A stretch of DNA of 64,000 nt from contig JAAROD010000015.1 of the NCBI GenBank assembly GCA_012274445.1, forward strand, positions 2,852,001-2,916,000, given 5' to 3'. A program made the translations under genes and the position numbers. The DNA is from Sclerotiophoma versabilis (taxonomy: Eukaryota; Ascomycota; Dothideomycetes; Pleosporales; Didymellaceae). How positions within the stretch are numbered: the stretch's first letter is position 1; every line of letters begins with the position of its first letter. The notes beneath the pieces are model-generated. The model had not been told where the DNA came from, searched no databases, and saw nothing but the letters and a program-made list of their open reading frames with translations. Shown piece after piece: positions 10,657 through 23,301 of this stretch.

Positions 10657-13600
10657 GCATTGCGGGAGAGACTAGGCGGATGGAGCGAGGTTTAGAGAAG
10701 ATCTGTATCATACACTGTGTACACTGGGAAGCTGGATTGTAAGACTCGAGACATCGAAGGGCATTGAAGACGTGGGGATAAGAATCTGCACATATTCCAC
10801 ACACGCGGCATTTGACTTTGTAGAGTGCATCATCTCGAATCGCAATGGATTGCAAAGTCACTCCTCTCGGCCCATGTTCCCACTGAAGCCGTGTGACGTG
10901 ACATGCTGACCAGATGAACAAACAGGCGAGGTACTACAGTTTCGAACTTCACAACACGGCCTATTGCCGCGTCTGCAACGTTCAAATGGATGTCTGGGTG
11001 TGCATCGCACATCTGCGCAGCTGAAGCTTGAGCTCCCCACTCGAAGCAGGACCACTAGGCCTGGTTCCATCAGTAAAGCTAGAGGGACTCTCGACCAAGC
11101 CCGAAGAACCCGGACACAGTGACGGAAACAAGTTGACAAATAACACCCTGCACCGGCCGTTGTAACCTGAGACCGATCTCGGGCATGAATTGCGCAGTCT
11201 GGGCACCCGAATTGTGGTTGCCTGTATCGTTCGGAACGGGCTTTCTGGGCCTGATCTGCTGCCACTGCCGAGTAGATGCCATCAGCGGGAAACTGCGAGT
11301 AGGCTTCCAGACGCGCCGAGTGCGTCGGAGACAGGCACAGTTCGCAAGCAGTATTCAACGTATCCTGTGCAGCGCCTCGCGCACGCTGGAAGGTACGGAT
11401 CAGGGTGCTAAGGTCATTGGCGTTCAGGTGTGGAACTGTGGTCGATGTACCATTGTCCAGGAACCCTTGGGTCTGGTGCTTGTTGTAGAGTGATCAGCGG
11501 GGAGTGCAGGCAGATATGAGTACAGCCAGTGCCTTCCTTTTGATCTGAACCTGCGCATCGTGCGACCAGAGGGAGCGTGATGCCAGGGTGGTTAGAGACA
11601 AACAGGCCTCGGAGTTTGTGACACCTGGGATTGGGGGTTGTGTTTCTCTTGTCCCTCGACGAGCTTAGGTCTATGGAGGTGAGCCGTGAGGGGCTTTAGC
11701 CTAGACTGAGCAGCTTGCGAGATTCGATATCCGATATGAATTGTAGGGTACTGGCTGCTCAGGTACAAGGTGATGTACCTGTGGATGCTTAGGCTGGTAC
11801 CTGGAGTGGACGCATACATGGGCGGTAATATCCGGTGACTGACAGCGCACATGGAGGTATGTCCACGACGGATACGGTGCGGTTGGTGGCACAGTGGCAC
11901 ACTGGCACATGAATGGGTCATGGACCGAGCCGAGGTCTCTCATGAGCTGTACGTGGACTCGTTCTTGCAGTCAGATTTACGCTTGGCGACACAACAGTGT
12001 GAGATGTGAAAGGTACTGGTTGCACATCGTGTGCTTTTTTGGTAGTCTGATCGGGGATGGAGGTTAGCCTGGTGTGGCTGCGTGCAGTGTGGCCTTCAAC
12101 AGCAGCTGGCACAGCACATCACTACCACTTCTGGATGTGACATGGGCTGTCCTGCAGCTCGCGAGGCGTATCGCCTTTGGAATACGATGCAGATAATGAT
12201 GTTCGAGAGCATGGTTTAGATGTTGGCGATCATTCTTTAAAAAATAGCTGGTCGGTGCTTTGCAAGGCGCTTGTCGGTGAACGACCGGATGGAGTAACTT
12301 GTAAGCCGCTTTGGCTTTCTCCTCTAGTTCTTGTCCAGGGAGGCTCGGCAAACCATGGTCCAGCTGTGACTTGTCAATGGTGATGCTTGCTGGGAGATAT
12401 AGTGCTGCAACCACCTCTGCAGACTGTCAGACGCCCTACCAATCATGGAGCATGCATCCAGACCGTAACTTCCTGGAGGTCAGATGTGCACCATTGAAGC
12501 GGCAAGTAAGTACTACTGCCGCGCTACATTTCAGCGTCAATGCATCCACAAACTGACCAGGTTTCGACCCTTTAACTGTGCCTCCATGGGACGGCCTCAT
12601 AATGCCGTGATTCGGTCAGATGCAAAATGACTGCCCAGGTGGCTGCATCCGTAGGGATCATGACACAGTGGCGGTACAGACGATCCGGAAAAGTTTAGGG
12701 ACCTGGGGGCACAGCAACATTCCATAAGACCGGTGATGGGATGGGATGCCTTGGAGTTGGGCTCGGAGCTCCTGGAAGAAGACATGAAGTGGTGAGCGTG
12801 GGGCTCAAAGCTTATTGGTCGATAGTCAGGTCGTCTTACCTGCTTTTTCTAGCCCGAGTGGGGCGCGAGGCATGAAAGTGAAAGGACTCAAAGACGCTGT
12901 GTAAAGGAGCTAAACTTAAACCCGGTCTTGCGGTTTGACGAAGGAAATCGATTTCCAGACTCCGAGGTACAGCCTTTGCGCACACAAAGTTGAGCATTCT
13001 TTCAGTGCATATAGCCATGGCAATGCATTTGCGGGAAGTCTGTGGGATTCCTTGCTGCCTAATTTGGCGTGAACACCGCTTGCCAAAGCCGAGATGTTGT
13101 TGTCGTGTTCTGAATAACAGGCTGAATCGTATCGCAATCCCAAATGATGCCGTGATGAAGTCGTAATCGGTAATAACATTAATCTTGGTGTAGCTGGCAA
13201 GTCGACACGAAGAGGCGGAACGCATCCGGGATGTCAATGTCCCGCAAAGAGGCTTGCATCGTTGCAGTCTCGAAACTGGTTCGGCCTGGTGGACTGGTGC
13301 GCTACAGGTCAATAATGTAAAGAAGGTCGCCTGCTGCACACGATTAATTGCACTAGACGAGATAGCATGGGACTCCTCGGCAAATACGACTGTTGGAGGC
13401 ATGAGACCGTATTGATTCAGGATGTATCGTGGTGTGACGGACGCGTCGAGACACGGTACGTCGCAGCGCGCTATGGAGCAGCTAATAATGGTTCCAAACA
13501 CGGCATAGGCTAGTTGCACCCAACGCTTCTCCATGGCTGGGCAACGACTCGTAAAGTAAAGAGATGCCGAGTGTCATCCGTATCACGCCCCCACTAATCT

Positions 13601-15744
13601 TGATGAAAACTACTTTCGTTTCTTTGCATCCGAGCCAGAAGCATCATCTCCACAATTTGTTCGGACTCTGCGGGATCGCTCTCGCAATCTTCGTTGCATG
13701 CGGCAGGTGTGTCAAAAGGCGGACGGCTACAAGATTAGCTCCTTGATGAGGCCATCTTTACGGCAATATCAAGTTGTATCACGATCCACTATGGAAGTCG
13801 TGCAGATGTGCTGAGTTTGATTACATCGAGCTGAGGGTTGCAGGTGTGATGTTAGGTGTCAATTCCTTTCCAAACATGCACAGATAGCCGAGCATGCCAT
13901 CAGCCTGATGTGGTCAGCCCCTTCATTGAAGCGGGAGATGGCTAGCCGTGTTGGGTAGATATAATGCCGGTCTTCTCACAGCGAAGTCAGGATTGCTTAC
14001 GTGTACACACTGAGGGCGAGCGCAGCATCCCTGTTGTTGTTGTTAGGATGATGACAAGACGTCTCGCCTCTTGCTCCACCATGCCAACGACGAACCTGTC
14101 GTCAAGCAAGATCACCGGCGGCAGCAGGACACGGATTGTCGATTTTTTTTTCTCGTTTCCAGGATGTTCCGTCTCCCTTGCGTCACGCCTCCGATTCCAA
14201 GCCCCGTCATAGTTGCACATTTAGCGCTGCTGGCCTCAGCAAACGCATTGTCCATCAACAACCATATTGTTTGCCGCGTGTTGCAAAGCAATGACGCTTC
14301 ACGATGTTGCTGCTAGAACATGAATTTTACATTGCTTGGGCTGGCGCCAACTCTGGCCTTTACACTTACGCAGAAGAGCGGGAAGTGACGGTAGCAGAAG
14401 GCAACGAAGGGCAAGCAATACGGTACCGTTGATACGTGTTTCGCCAGGGGCGTTGAGAAGGCGGTCCTGCAGTGCAGATTGCCTCAACTTGGAACCACAT
14501 AACCCGGCCTTATTGAAGAATGTCTTTAGCGTCGGGACACAGGCAGGTGTGTGATTCGCCGGGAACAGCGGGCCCGAGGGATTGTAAGCTGAGATGCAAC
14601 CGTCTGATTGGACGTTCACACGACGCAGCACAATTTGCAAGAAGAGGATTGCAAGATTAGCACTTTGCCCAAAACCCAGCCTGCAAAGTTCGCGTTGGCC
14701 AGGGTTCGGGCTCGGAATTAGGGAGTGGTTAGGTTAGGGCGAAGTAAGACAGCACTCCAACTAGGGCAAACAAGCGAGCCATGGCGGTTTGACGGTTCGA
14801 CAATGCTCGCATCGCAGCTCCTGATACCGATGGCGGCAGCACGGCAGATTGGCGAAGGGCGTGCGGGCATCCGCATCGTGTTGCGAACGGCAGTGAGCAG
14901 CGTGCAGCAGGGCGAGTGGTGCAAAGGTCAAACACGGCATGGAAGAGGTGTCTGACAACCGTGGATGGACGCAGCACCGATCCTTTGCGGTGTCTGGGAG
15001 GCGTGTGATGGTCGAATCGTCAACAGCTGCACGACGGTGTCCGAGGAGGCTGTCATGGCTGCACATGGCCAAGCTCCTCAGCCGCTTACGGCAATTGATG
15101 GTGCATATACTCCTACTACGTACACTTGCAATGTGGCCTGGTGCGGCGCTGGCAAAGTTAATGGACGAATGGGCGTTGCTAAGTTGGGCAAGGAGGTGTC
15201 CTCATGTCGAGCGAGCCCAGCTTGGCCGATGCAGCAGGCCTTGATGAAAGCGTACCATAGTAAGGGATCTCGCAGTCTTGATGGGATCCGTGACTTGAAT
15301 GGTGCCGCAGGCTCCGGGGGACAGGCCTACTGGCGTGCAGAGAATTGACGAGGCCCGCCAGCACTATCGGTTCTGGCTGGATCATGATGGCGTCCCACGG
15401 GTGGTGGCAGACGAAGGACGGCAGTGAGCAGTCGCGTTCGTGTGCAGTGTGGGCCGGGCGTGCAGCAACGGCAGCGGTGGTGTCGAATAAAAGTTGGCGC
15501 CCCTCGTCGACGCGCACGACGGCATGGCCTCCTCTTGCGCAAGCGCGGCAGCCAATGGGCGGGCGCGGTGCTAGCTGAGGCTGGGAGCCGGGCGCGGCGG
15601 CGCAGCGCTGGGGCGTGCTGGACAAGGTGACGTTCCGGGCATAGCACCGCAGCGCGCAGGCCGTGACTCTCCTAAACGACGCGACGGGGATGCGCAGCGG
15701 GTCAGATGGCGGTGGCCGGCCGTGTGAGTAATAATCAAATGGCA

Positions 15745-15774
15745 TGACGGTGACGGTGACGGTGACGGCGACGG
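15745..15774. repeat. Hexanucleotide tandem repeat (TGACGG)
   Basis: Four perfect TGACGG units at 15745-15768 followed by one CGACGG variant. It lies in the gene-poor GC-rich stretch and is not in any supported reading frame. Confidence 0.8.
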
Positions 15775-16124
15775 CGAGCACTTGACTTGGGCACTGCAGC
15801 GCTTGCAGCAGTCGCAGGACAGAGTCGAGCCCAGTGTGTCCGGCCTGGCCGGCCGTCACGCATCGAGCCGCTCAGCAGTCTGCTTGGTTTGACGAATCTA
15901 CTCGGGAGCAGTACACATCCTGCTCTAGCGCGCGAAACAGCGTTCGGCGAGAGTCAGACAGTGTGCCGTCCAAGCGCGGGCAACCGTGTTGATTGACTGC
16001 GACGATCCACGGTGGGTGCTTCACGGCTTGACGCTGCCTGTGGTTCATACATGGGCCTGCCGCTCAGCACTCAGCGCTCACCGGGTGCAGCTGCAGCAGC
16101 CGCAGTCGGCGCCGTCCCCACGCT

Positions 16125-16180
16125 GGCAGCGAGGGCACTGAGGGCAGCGAGGGCAGCGCGGGGAGCGAGGGCAGCGACGG
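16125..16180. repeat. Imperfect GGCAGCGAG tandem repeat
   Basis: About five imperfect copies of a 9-10 nt GGGCAGCGA unit in the GC-rich region upstream of the cyclin gene. Simple-sequence repeat with no coding role that I can support. Confidence 0.6.
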
Positions 16181-17169
16181 AGCAGCACACGGCCATCCAG
16201 TGGTGTCGTCTGAGCGCTGCTTGCAACACGCACCGCCAGAGACAACGACGAGCGTGGACGAACAAGCGGCGCGCAGCGAGGAAACGAGGGACCGCACCCC
16301 TGCCCCGTCCGCCGCTGCTGTCGTCCCTGGCGAGCGTCCTGGTCACGCCGCCGAGCGCGCATCCAGACAGGCATCCGCGCATCGCCCACCCCATCGCTGA
16401 TGCAGCGCTGAGCCTTTGTCCCATAATTAACCCGGTGCCCTTGGCGTCGCCTTCGTTTGTGTCGCCCCCGGTCGCCTGCTCTGGCTGCTTTGTGCGGCGG
16501 CGTCCGTGCGCGCTAAGTCCGCTAGCGTCCCCGGCCAGCAGCAGGCGCGGTTGATGTCAGAGCTGTTTCTCCTTCTGGATCAGCTCTTGGGGCTTGCCTG
16601 GATCTTTCCGACTCTTCACAGGAATTATGTATCAATCCAACGGCCCCAAAAGCCATGCCTGCGCAAGCAGCTGCGTGCGGCCCGCCGACAATCCGCCTCC
16701 CTGACTACAGACAATAGTCGCCTGGCGTCACCCTTCAAACCATACCACCACCACCCCCAACCAGCCCATTGACCTCTTCTCTTGCTCCTTCTTTATGTGC
16801 CCTGCGCTCCCCTTTGCCTCGCCCTGCCAGGACCAAAGGACGCAGAAGACCGACACTCGCAGCCGTGGCCAAAGTCCCCTGGAAACAAGGTTGCATCCAT
16901 AGCCCCAGCGTGCTCGCATATTTCTTACCAGTTACAACCACCTGTTGTCAACACCCTCCTTGCTTGACACAAGACTGCTCGCCGGATCACCACTTCCCTT
17001 GTCACAGCTGTTGGTGAAGGTCCCATAGCGTCTATTTGCAACCTCCGACACAACGCTATACTAAGCAAAGCTACCTCGCTCATGCTCACCGGCACACGGT
17101 AACCTCGCCGCTGCCTCACCTCCATCTTGCCTTCACCCTTGGCCAATCCACCTCACCTTCATCGTCCAC

Positions 17170-19077
17170 ATGCTTGAGCTACAGCTCCCCCGCTCGATGC
17201 CTCACACCCTCCCCCGGGCGCATCCCTTCGACTTCCACTTCCCATCATCAGCTCGACCCGCCACCAAGTTCGACTCGAGTACCGTTCAGATGCAGCTCCC
17301 CGTACCTCGATTGTCAAATGGCTACGAGCTGCCAGCCCCCAGACGGCCCTTGACGCCTCCCGAGGCCCCAAACTCACTCGTCAAGGCCGTTTCACTCCCA
17401 CAAAGTCAAGGCGCTGGCCAACACCATGGCTACCAACTCCCTGCAATCGGTAATCCTAGAGCAGCAACAGCCACAATGAGCCCTGCCGCACAGATCCAAC
17501 CGCAACACCAATCTCAAGAAGTTGCTCAGACCCCGCGGAAGAAGTGGTCCATATCGCCCAACCTGCGAATCCCCTCCACCATCAACACCCCGCATGAGGG
17601 ACTCCCTCAATTAGCAGCCGAGGTGAGTGCAACGATTCCCTGCCAGATAACCGAATGCTGATGAGTTCAGATCACCTGCTTGTTTTGGTTCGAGAGCTCA
17701 AAAGTTCTGAATCAAGTCATAGATTCGACCTCACCTTTGCAGCATGGACAACCCCTCGTCCCAGATGCGATACCGACGACCGGATTTCGAAAGTGGGTAG
17801 CAACAATCTTGACGACTACTCAGGTGGCTCAAAATGTCATCCTTCTGGCCCTCCTGTTTGTGTGGAAGTTGAAGCAGACCAACCCTAGTGTAAAGGGCAA
17901 GCCTGGTAGCGAGTACCGTCTCCTGACCGTCGCTCTGATGCTGGGCAACAAGTTCCTGGATGACAACACATACACCAACAAGACCTGGGCCGAAGTATCT
18001 GGAATCTCGGTGCAAGAGGTGCACATCATGGAGGTCGAGTTCCTGAGCAACATGCGGTACAGCCTGTACACTTCGAAAGAGAAGTGGGAAGAGTGGCACA
18101 AGGTTCTTGGCAAGTTCGGTACGTTCTACGATCGAGCCTCGAAGGTTCCTGCGGCTAGCACGATTAGCCCACCCACGCCCTCGCTCGCGGTTCCACAAAA
18201 CTCCATTCCATCACCACAAACGAACCTCCAGACCTCCCCACCAACCACAAGGTACTCGCCCAATCATTTGGCTTTCTCCAACAACACGCCACTCCTACAG
18301 CCCCAGGCCACGTCTGCACAGGTTTCGCCTATTGGATCTCTTCCTCCTCTAGGACCTATCGTGCAACGCAAACGAAGCACCGACCACAGTGCCGAACCGC
18401 CAATGAAGAGACAGGCTCATGGATTTGCACCCGGACCCTACACTAACGCTCCACTTGTACCGACATTGCAGATGCCCGTCAACAAGTCCTTCGAGCCACC
18501 GCCATCCGTGAACAGACTGCCCCCTTTGCCAAGTCTTGCCATCCCACCTCCACAGCAACAGCACATGCCTCCTGCACAGGCTAAGAACTGGTCGGAGCTC
18601 CCATTGCCAGTTCCTGGCAACCGTTCCATGGCTATGGTGTACCCACCGCCGGTTCAGTGGCAGCAACCAGTCGGCACACCAACTTCTTCGGCTGCGCCTC
18701 CCTTCTCTACACACCACACACCGACAGTCGACAGATCTCGCCAAATCAGCCCTTACCCACCTTCGAACAACTCATCTCCTACCAGTGCATCGTTTCCTAC
18801 TGGATCGCGGCAGTTGTCTCCATCTTACTTCCTGAACCAACGACAGTCGCCGTACCGTCCGGTCCGTGGCGTGCACACGTTGTTGGTACCTCCACCTCAG
18901 GCATCCATTCAGAACCCGGCTCGCAACATCTCGTACGACCAGATGCATTACCATCCTCTTGGTCGCCCTATGACCGACCGTCGAGCTGGCCCTCTGCCGT
19001 ATATGGATCACAGCGCATGGCCTGAGCAGCACCAGTTCAATCAGCTACCAGTCCCTCAACAGCCGGTCTTTCGTTGA
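17170..19077 (+). CDS. Clg1-like Pho85-type cyclin
   Basis: Predicted 619-residue cyclin of the Pho80/PCL superfamily, most like fungal Clg1. Such cyclins activate the Pho85 kinase in nutrient and cell-cycle control. Exons are 17170..17622 and 17671..19077, with a 48-nt intron (gtgagt ... ttcag). The cyclin box follows the junction: ITCLFWFESSKVLNQVID, GFRKWVATILTTTQVAQNVI, then YRLLTVALMLGNKFLDDNTY, TNKTWAEVSGISVQEVHIME and EFLSNMRYSLYTSKEKWEEW. The N-terminal 150 residues and the C-terminal 300 residues are Pro/Ser/Gln-rich and predicted disordered, with many Ser-Pro and Thr-Pro sites that could be phosphorylated. The start is uncertain: in-frame ATGs at 17200 and 17290 are alternatives, and the leader is long. 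The family is clear from the box. Confidence 0.88.
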
Positions 19078-20882
19078 GGATTACCTTGAATGTACAAAAT
19101 TTCCTACATTCATACATATGGGAGGTAGTGTGATCATCTTTTGGTTTTTGAGCATATTTTGTCAGCGTTCTAGCGTGCATACGGTCGGCCGATAGATTTT
19201 ACCGACTTCCTTACATCAGCATTACTGGCGTTACCTGTACTTTAGCACCTGGCCCATCTTTAGCTCATACACTGGCTCATGAACCAGAGAGCCATTCATG
19301 AAAAGGATAAGTACATAGTCCCTCACAAGATCGGCTGCAGACTAGCGTAGCTGCAGTCAGCAATACAACGAGAACATACGGGGCTGCCCTTGAGCAGCCA
19401 CCGGATCCTACACAAAGCAGATATTATCAAATTCTCTCTTCCAAGTTCTATCATGATGTAGTTCGTGATGCTCCAAGACAAATGACCTACAGTAGCGCAT
19501 TGATTGGCCAGATCATTGATCTTGCATATCCTCGCTTACGCTTGCCGCACCTGCGTCCACGGACCCAGGCTATCGGGCCTTCTGTGCGGGGTGGAACTTG
19601 CACTTGGGTTGCACTTGTTGAAAATCGAAAGAGCTCCGCACGCTCCGCTTGGGACCAAGAAACCCAAATCCTGCATCTGTTCAACAAGCGCAATCATCTC
19701 CGCTTGTGCGGTAGTCATTAACGCAATGACCCGTACTTATTTCATCGCTTGGATGGCCTGACGAAGCCCTGGAAGATTTTGGGTGCCTGGGCTCGACATC
19801 GAAGGTCACATGCGGTTTAAGAGATCCCTGGGAAGAGGAGGCTTGACATGAACTGAACAATGATACAGTAATGGACAGAGAGTGAAGGTTCCGAGAATCG
19901 AGAGATGGGTAAGAGGTACCGATGGATCGCTGGCGCAAGGCTAACGCGCCCATTGGGATACCGAGCGCAGGTCGTTTGCTCGATAATTTGAGTCTGGAGT
20001 TGTGGATCGAATAATCTCGGAAGCTTTCAAGGTGCATGGTATTGAACATACCAAAACCCATAGGAGGTCTGTGCCGCCGATCGACAACAACTTCCAGATT
20101 ACTCTATGATGCTCCGGCACAACACAAAGTGAGCTGTTGCAGCAAAGAATGGGTCCATTTAGTAAAAAGGGGTCTTTCTCTCGTATCGAGGCAGTCTTGG
20201 TCCGAAACGTCCAATGTATTCTTGGAGTCGTATACTTAAAGCTCTCGGTATCCACCCCCTTTCCTCGGGGAACAGCAATACGGTGCGCGAAGCTACGCAG
20301 ACGTGAGCCACGGATCGATCATCTAGAAGAGTGGTTTTCGACACTGAGCTACCCCAAGGCTGTGCCAGTGGCGTGTTTGCAAGATTTGACTCTGGTCGTG
20401 CGCAACATCGGCCACTCAATCTAATGACTTCTTTCAATAACAGAGGAGACACTAATGCAGTGCGGTAGAGCACGATAGGATCCCCCGAAGCCCTTCGAGC
20501 CTTTGAACCACATTGATTACATGGCAAGTTGACTACGGTGGTTCTGCTGCTGCCGTTGCTGGTATGCGATCTGCGTTTGAAGCAACTCACGGCTTTCTGC
20601 TCGAGCCCCATCCTTGGCATTGTTCCAAGTGCAGGCTCCCCAAGAGGTGTCTGGTTGAGACCGTAATACGCTAGGTGGCACGTTGAACATTGGATGCTGC
20701 CTTGAGTGAAGACAATCCGCTTGGTCACAGGTGAGAGAAAAGGGCGTTTATTCCTGGCATGGTGATACACAACCGCTCACCGCGCCGTGTCAGCCCATCA
20801 ACTCTCACACGTTCAGGATGCCCAAGTCTACCACAAACTGTTCGAGCGCTCTTTGAACACTATAATCGATGCTTCACTTAGC
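19078..20882. other. Intergenic, possible relic DNA
   Basis: About 1.8 kb with no supported gene. A 203-codon minus-strand frame (20159-20770) is open but I cannot place it in a family. The region leads into relic D and is probably decayed accessory DNA. Confidence 0.45.
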
Positions 20883-21154
20883 ATGGCGCCGAAGAGAGGG
20901 GCACAAGCAAAGAAGCTGACTCCCGTCCTTCAAACCTCCAAGTAGTCACTGGAACGGCCGGCGAACATCTCCACAAAGCATTTCCTCTGCTGACTTGTTA
21001 GGATAAACAAGCTTCTCGTCCCTTCGGCGCTACTCACGACAGGTTTTAGACAGCCTTGAATGCTGCACAGCCACCTCGTCTTCGACTTCCAACCGAACTG
21101 CGCAGCAAGGTCCGGGGCTACGCAAACGGCGGCCAAAACGTTCACGTGGTGTGA
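20883..21154 (+). pseudogene. Decayed copy of the LPAELR family (relic D)
   Basis: The N-terminus reads MAPKRGAQAKKLTPV and stops after 20 codons, which matches the basic start of intact members. About 130 bp later, in another frame, LRLPTELRSKVRGYANGGQN is seen at about 21080-21140, followed by a stop at 21152. This motif is a clear relative of LLRLPAELRNTIW in paralogue 1. Downstream DNA to about 21.45 kb may hold further decayed parts but has no clear match. It sits upstream of two intact family members. Confidence 0.55.
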
Positions 21155-22106
21155 TCCACAGGCCCACAGTACAAGTTCTGCCCTTTCGACGTTTGTTGCC
21201 GCACAAGAACCTCTACTCGTTCCTGCAAACTTCGGCCCTTTGCACCGCTATTCTTCCTGTACTTGGTGAGCAAGAAAATTTGGTGGAAGGTCTGTGCAAC
21301 GGTCTGGTTATCCGTAACACTGGTGTCTAATAATCACTACTACAACGGATTTATCGCTTCCCTCTGTCTCGGCTCCGGTGTATACAGTCCAGATTGCTAC
21401 TTCGAACCCACGATCCAAACAGAGAAATACTAGTATGAGCTGTATCCATGGGTAAACGACTTGACATTTCTGTTAGCAGAATACTCGGGTAGTTTACAAG
21501 GCATCACATTGATTTTTAGGGTGGATTCGACATTATATTACATTCTTCCCAACGCCGATATTGTGGGTAACGCACAATAAAAGAATAAGAGGATTCCAAC
21601 GATGTTACAATAGTTTCAGCAACACAAGCTAGACGCTGACCGAGCGGTGACTGAAGTTCGCCTTGGGCATAATAGGCCTACTTATGTCACCCGGCCAAGC
21701 TCGTCCCAGCTCGCTCTACTAGACAGGACTATCATGACTGTACTACTTGACTATCGATCTCGGCGCCTCTCACATTGTGGGAAGTAAAATGGGAATACAT
21801 ACCACTGGAGGGTTTTGGGAGGTGGAGAATAAGGATGTTTAGGACTCGATTGAATGATTGCTTCTAGATATGAACCCACAAGACCATTTTGGCGGGTCAT
21901 GGTCTTGACATGAAGGCAGGTCCATGTAGTGGTAAGAACAACAAATCTACCCATCCCTGGAAGCATATGGATTCAGGAGCCAGTTATCACGTGTAGTCTT
22001 GGTTCAGGCGTCCATTGGTAGATCATCTCTAGGCTGCAACATGTGAACATGATTAAATATAATAGATGGATAAAGCAGACGTTTACACATCATTCAAATT
22101 CGGTTC
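21155..22106. other. AT-rich intergenic region
   Basis: About 950 bp of comparatively AT-rich DNA between relic D and paralogue 2, with no supported gene. The first 300 bp may be the remainder of relic D. Confidence 0.4.
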
Positions 22107-23072
22107 ATGTTGACTCGGATGATGATGGCCGAGACAATGAGCGGAAAGGCGTCCCCCCTGCTTCGACTTCCTCGAAGGATCCGTGATCGAATCTGGACTT
22201 ATGCATACGGATATCTGGTGATCCACGCGGAGCCGGCAAACGTTGATCAAAAGATGAAACCTGCAGGGGATTATGCCTTTAGATATGTTCTCTGTCAGCT
22301 GCTGGGCCCGTCCTTGGACTCGTCAAAGATGCCAGAATGCTGCCCTGATGCAAAGAAAGACTCTGCAGATGATATGCGCACACCTTTCTTCTGGCCAATT
22401 GTGAACAGACAGTTCTGGTCCGAGACTATTGAGATCTTCTATAGATTTGCGACGTTCAAAGTTAGCAGCAGCATTGATCTTTACATACTCGCGTCTTCGC
22501 GGCAGCAGAGCGTAAGACGCATGCGCAACCTCGAGGTACGCATCGGCTTCGGTATCAGACATCACAATCGAATTTGGGGCACAACGAGATGCGGGAGTGA
22601 GATCAAAAAGTTCGAAAGCCTACAAGGCCTGACGCTTTTGATTGGCCGCGTAGTCGAGGACGACAGCAATTACACCGGCACATGTATCAATTACGATCGC
22701 GAGAATGGTAAAGGTCGTGGGACCGTGACTCGCGGCAGCAGGATGGAGGGTTATCAATGGCAGGAGGAACACAACTCGTTTCCCGTGTTTCTACGCTCCT
22801 TCCAACAACATCATCTACAAGGCAGTCTCACCCGAGTCGCCCTCTTCGACAGAAACAAACAGCCCCAAGCACCCGAATACCATGAGAAAGACCCTAGAAG
22901 AGAGCAGATCCAGTACCACGAACGGCGCAAGGACGCTGCTATACAGGAAGATCTAAGACAGGATCTTGCGGCTAGTATGAAAGCTGTGTTACTTGGACGG
23001 AACATCAGCGATTTGTTCCCGGATCGGGAAGCTGAGAACAAAAGGCTACTAGAGGAGGGACTGTCTGTATAG
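22107..23072 (+). CDS. LPAELR-motif fungal family protein (paralogue 2)
   Basis: Single-exon 321-codon member of the same family as the genes at 7.1 and 23.3 kb. The motif reads SPLLRLPRRIRDRIWTYAYG, with the Glu of LPAELR replaced by Arg. It continues with WPIVNRQFWSETIEIFYRFA (the family's conserved residue-exchange block before FRV or FKV) and VRRMRNLEVRIGFG. LRSFQQHHLQGSLTRVALFD is equivalent to VIRAFQQHRLKGSLTKV. It has a charged C-terminal extension (HEKDPRREQIQYHERRKDAA) that the other paralogues lack. Unlike them it has no basic first exon; the start MLTRMMMAETMSGKAS is the first in-frame ATG, and an upstream exon cannot be excluded. Function unknown. Confidence 0.65.
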   Translation: MLTRMMMAETMSGKASPLLRLPRRIRDRIWTYAYGYLVIHAEPANVDQKMKPAGDYAFRYVLCQLLGPSLDSSKMPECCPDAKKDSADDMRTPFFWPIVNRQFWSETIEIFYRFATFKVSSSIDLYILASSRQQSVRRMRNLEVRIGFGIRHHNRIWGTTRCGSEIKKFESLQGLTLLIGRVVEDDSNYTGTCINYDRENGKGRGTVTRGSRMEGYQWQEEHNSFPVFLRSFQQHHLQGSLTRVALFDRNKQPQAPEYHEKDPRREQIQYHERRKDAAIQEDLRQDLAASMKAVLLGRNISDLFPDREAENKRLLEEGLSV

Positions 23073-23301
23073 GGTGGTGTTGTGGACGTAACGATTTCAA
23101 GACATTGACTTGTCTGCGCGGCACATAGGCAGCAATGCTTGGCAAGGACGTTATATTCAGGCAGACAGGTTCTAGCGTATCGTGTACCCAGGCACAGGCT
23201 AGATACAATCCTTCAGTTTTAACTATCTATAAATATTATGGTTCAAGTCTATTGATGCTTCGTTATGCGCTTCGAGTTTACAATTCATACTGTCAATAAC
23301 C

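Larger units (their letters stand above)
10657..17169. other. 6.5-kb gene-poor region
   Basis: No coding gene can be supported over 6.5 kb. Open frames exist on both strands (the longest at 12836-13534 minus, 232 codons, and 15179-15859 minus, 226 codons), but none contains a recognisable domain or plausible exon structure. From about 14.7 to 16.5 kb the DNA is GC-rich with short tandem repeats. From about 16.4 to 17.17 kb it is pyrimidine-rich and contains several short upstream ATGs, which fits a long promoter and leader for the cyclin gene at 17170. A non-coding transcript is possible but cannot be shown. Confidence 0.55.

Noticed and set aside
12836..13534. 232-codon minus-strand frame in the gene-poor region, ATG start, hydrophobic N-terminus
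   Set aside because: Composition (frequent Cys, Arg, Ser, no ordered pattern) looks random, with no domain and no promoter signal. Kept as part of the gene-poor region.
15179..15859. 226-codon minus-strand frame
   Set aside because: It lies in GC-rich DNA where long chance frames are expected. It overlaps the TGACGG repeat (read as a run of VTVTVTV) and has no family features.
20159..20770. 203-codon minus-strand frame with a faint resemblance to the C-terminal part of HET-domain proteins (LSPVTKRIVFTQGSIQC)
   Set aside because: The match is a few residues only, the HET core motif is not visible on either strand nearby, and no exon structure could be built.
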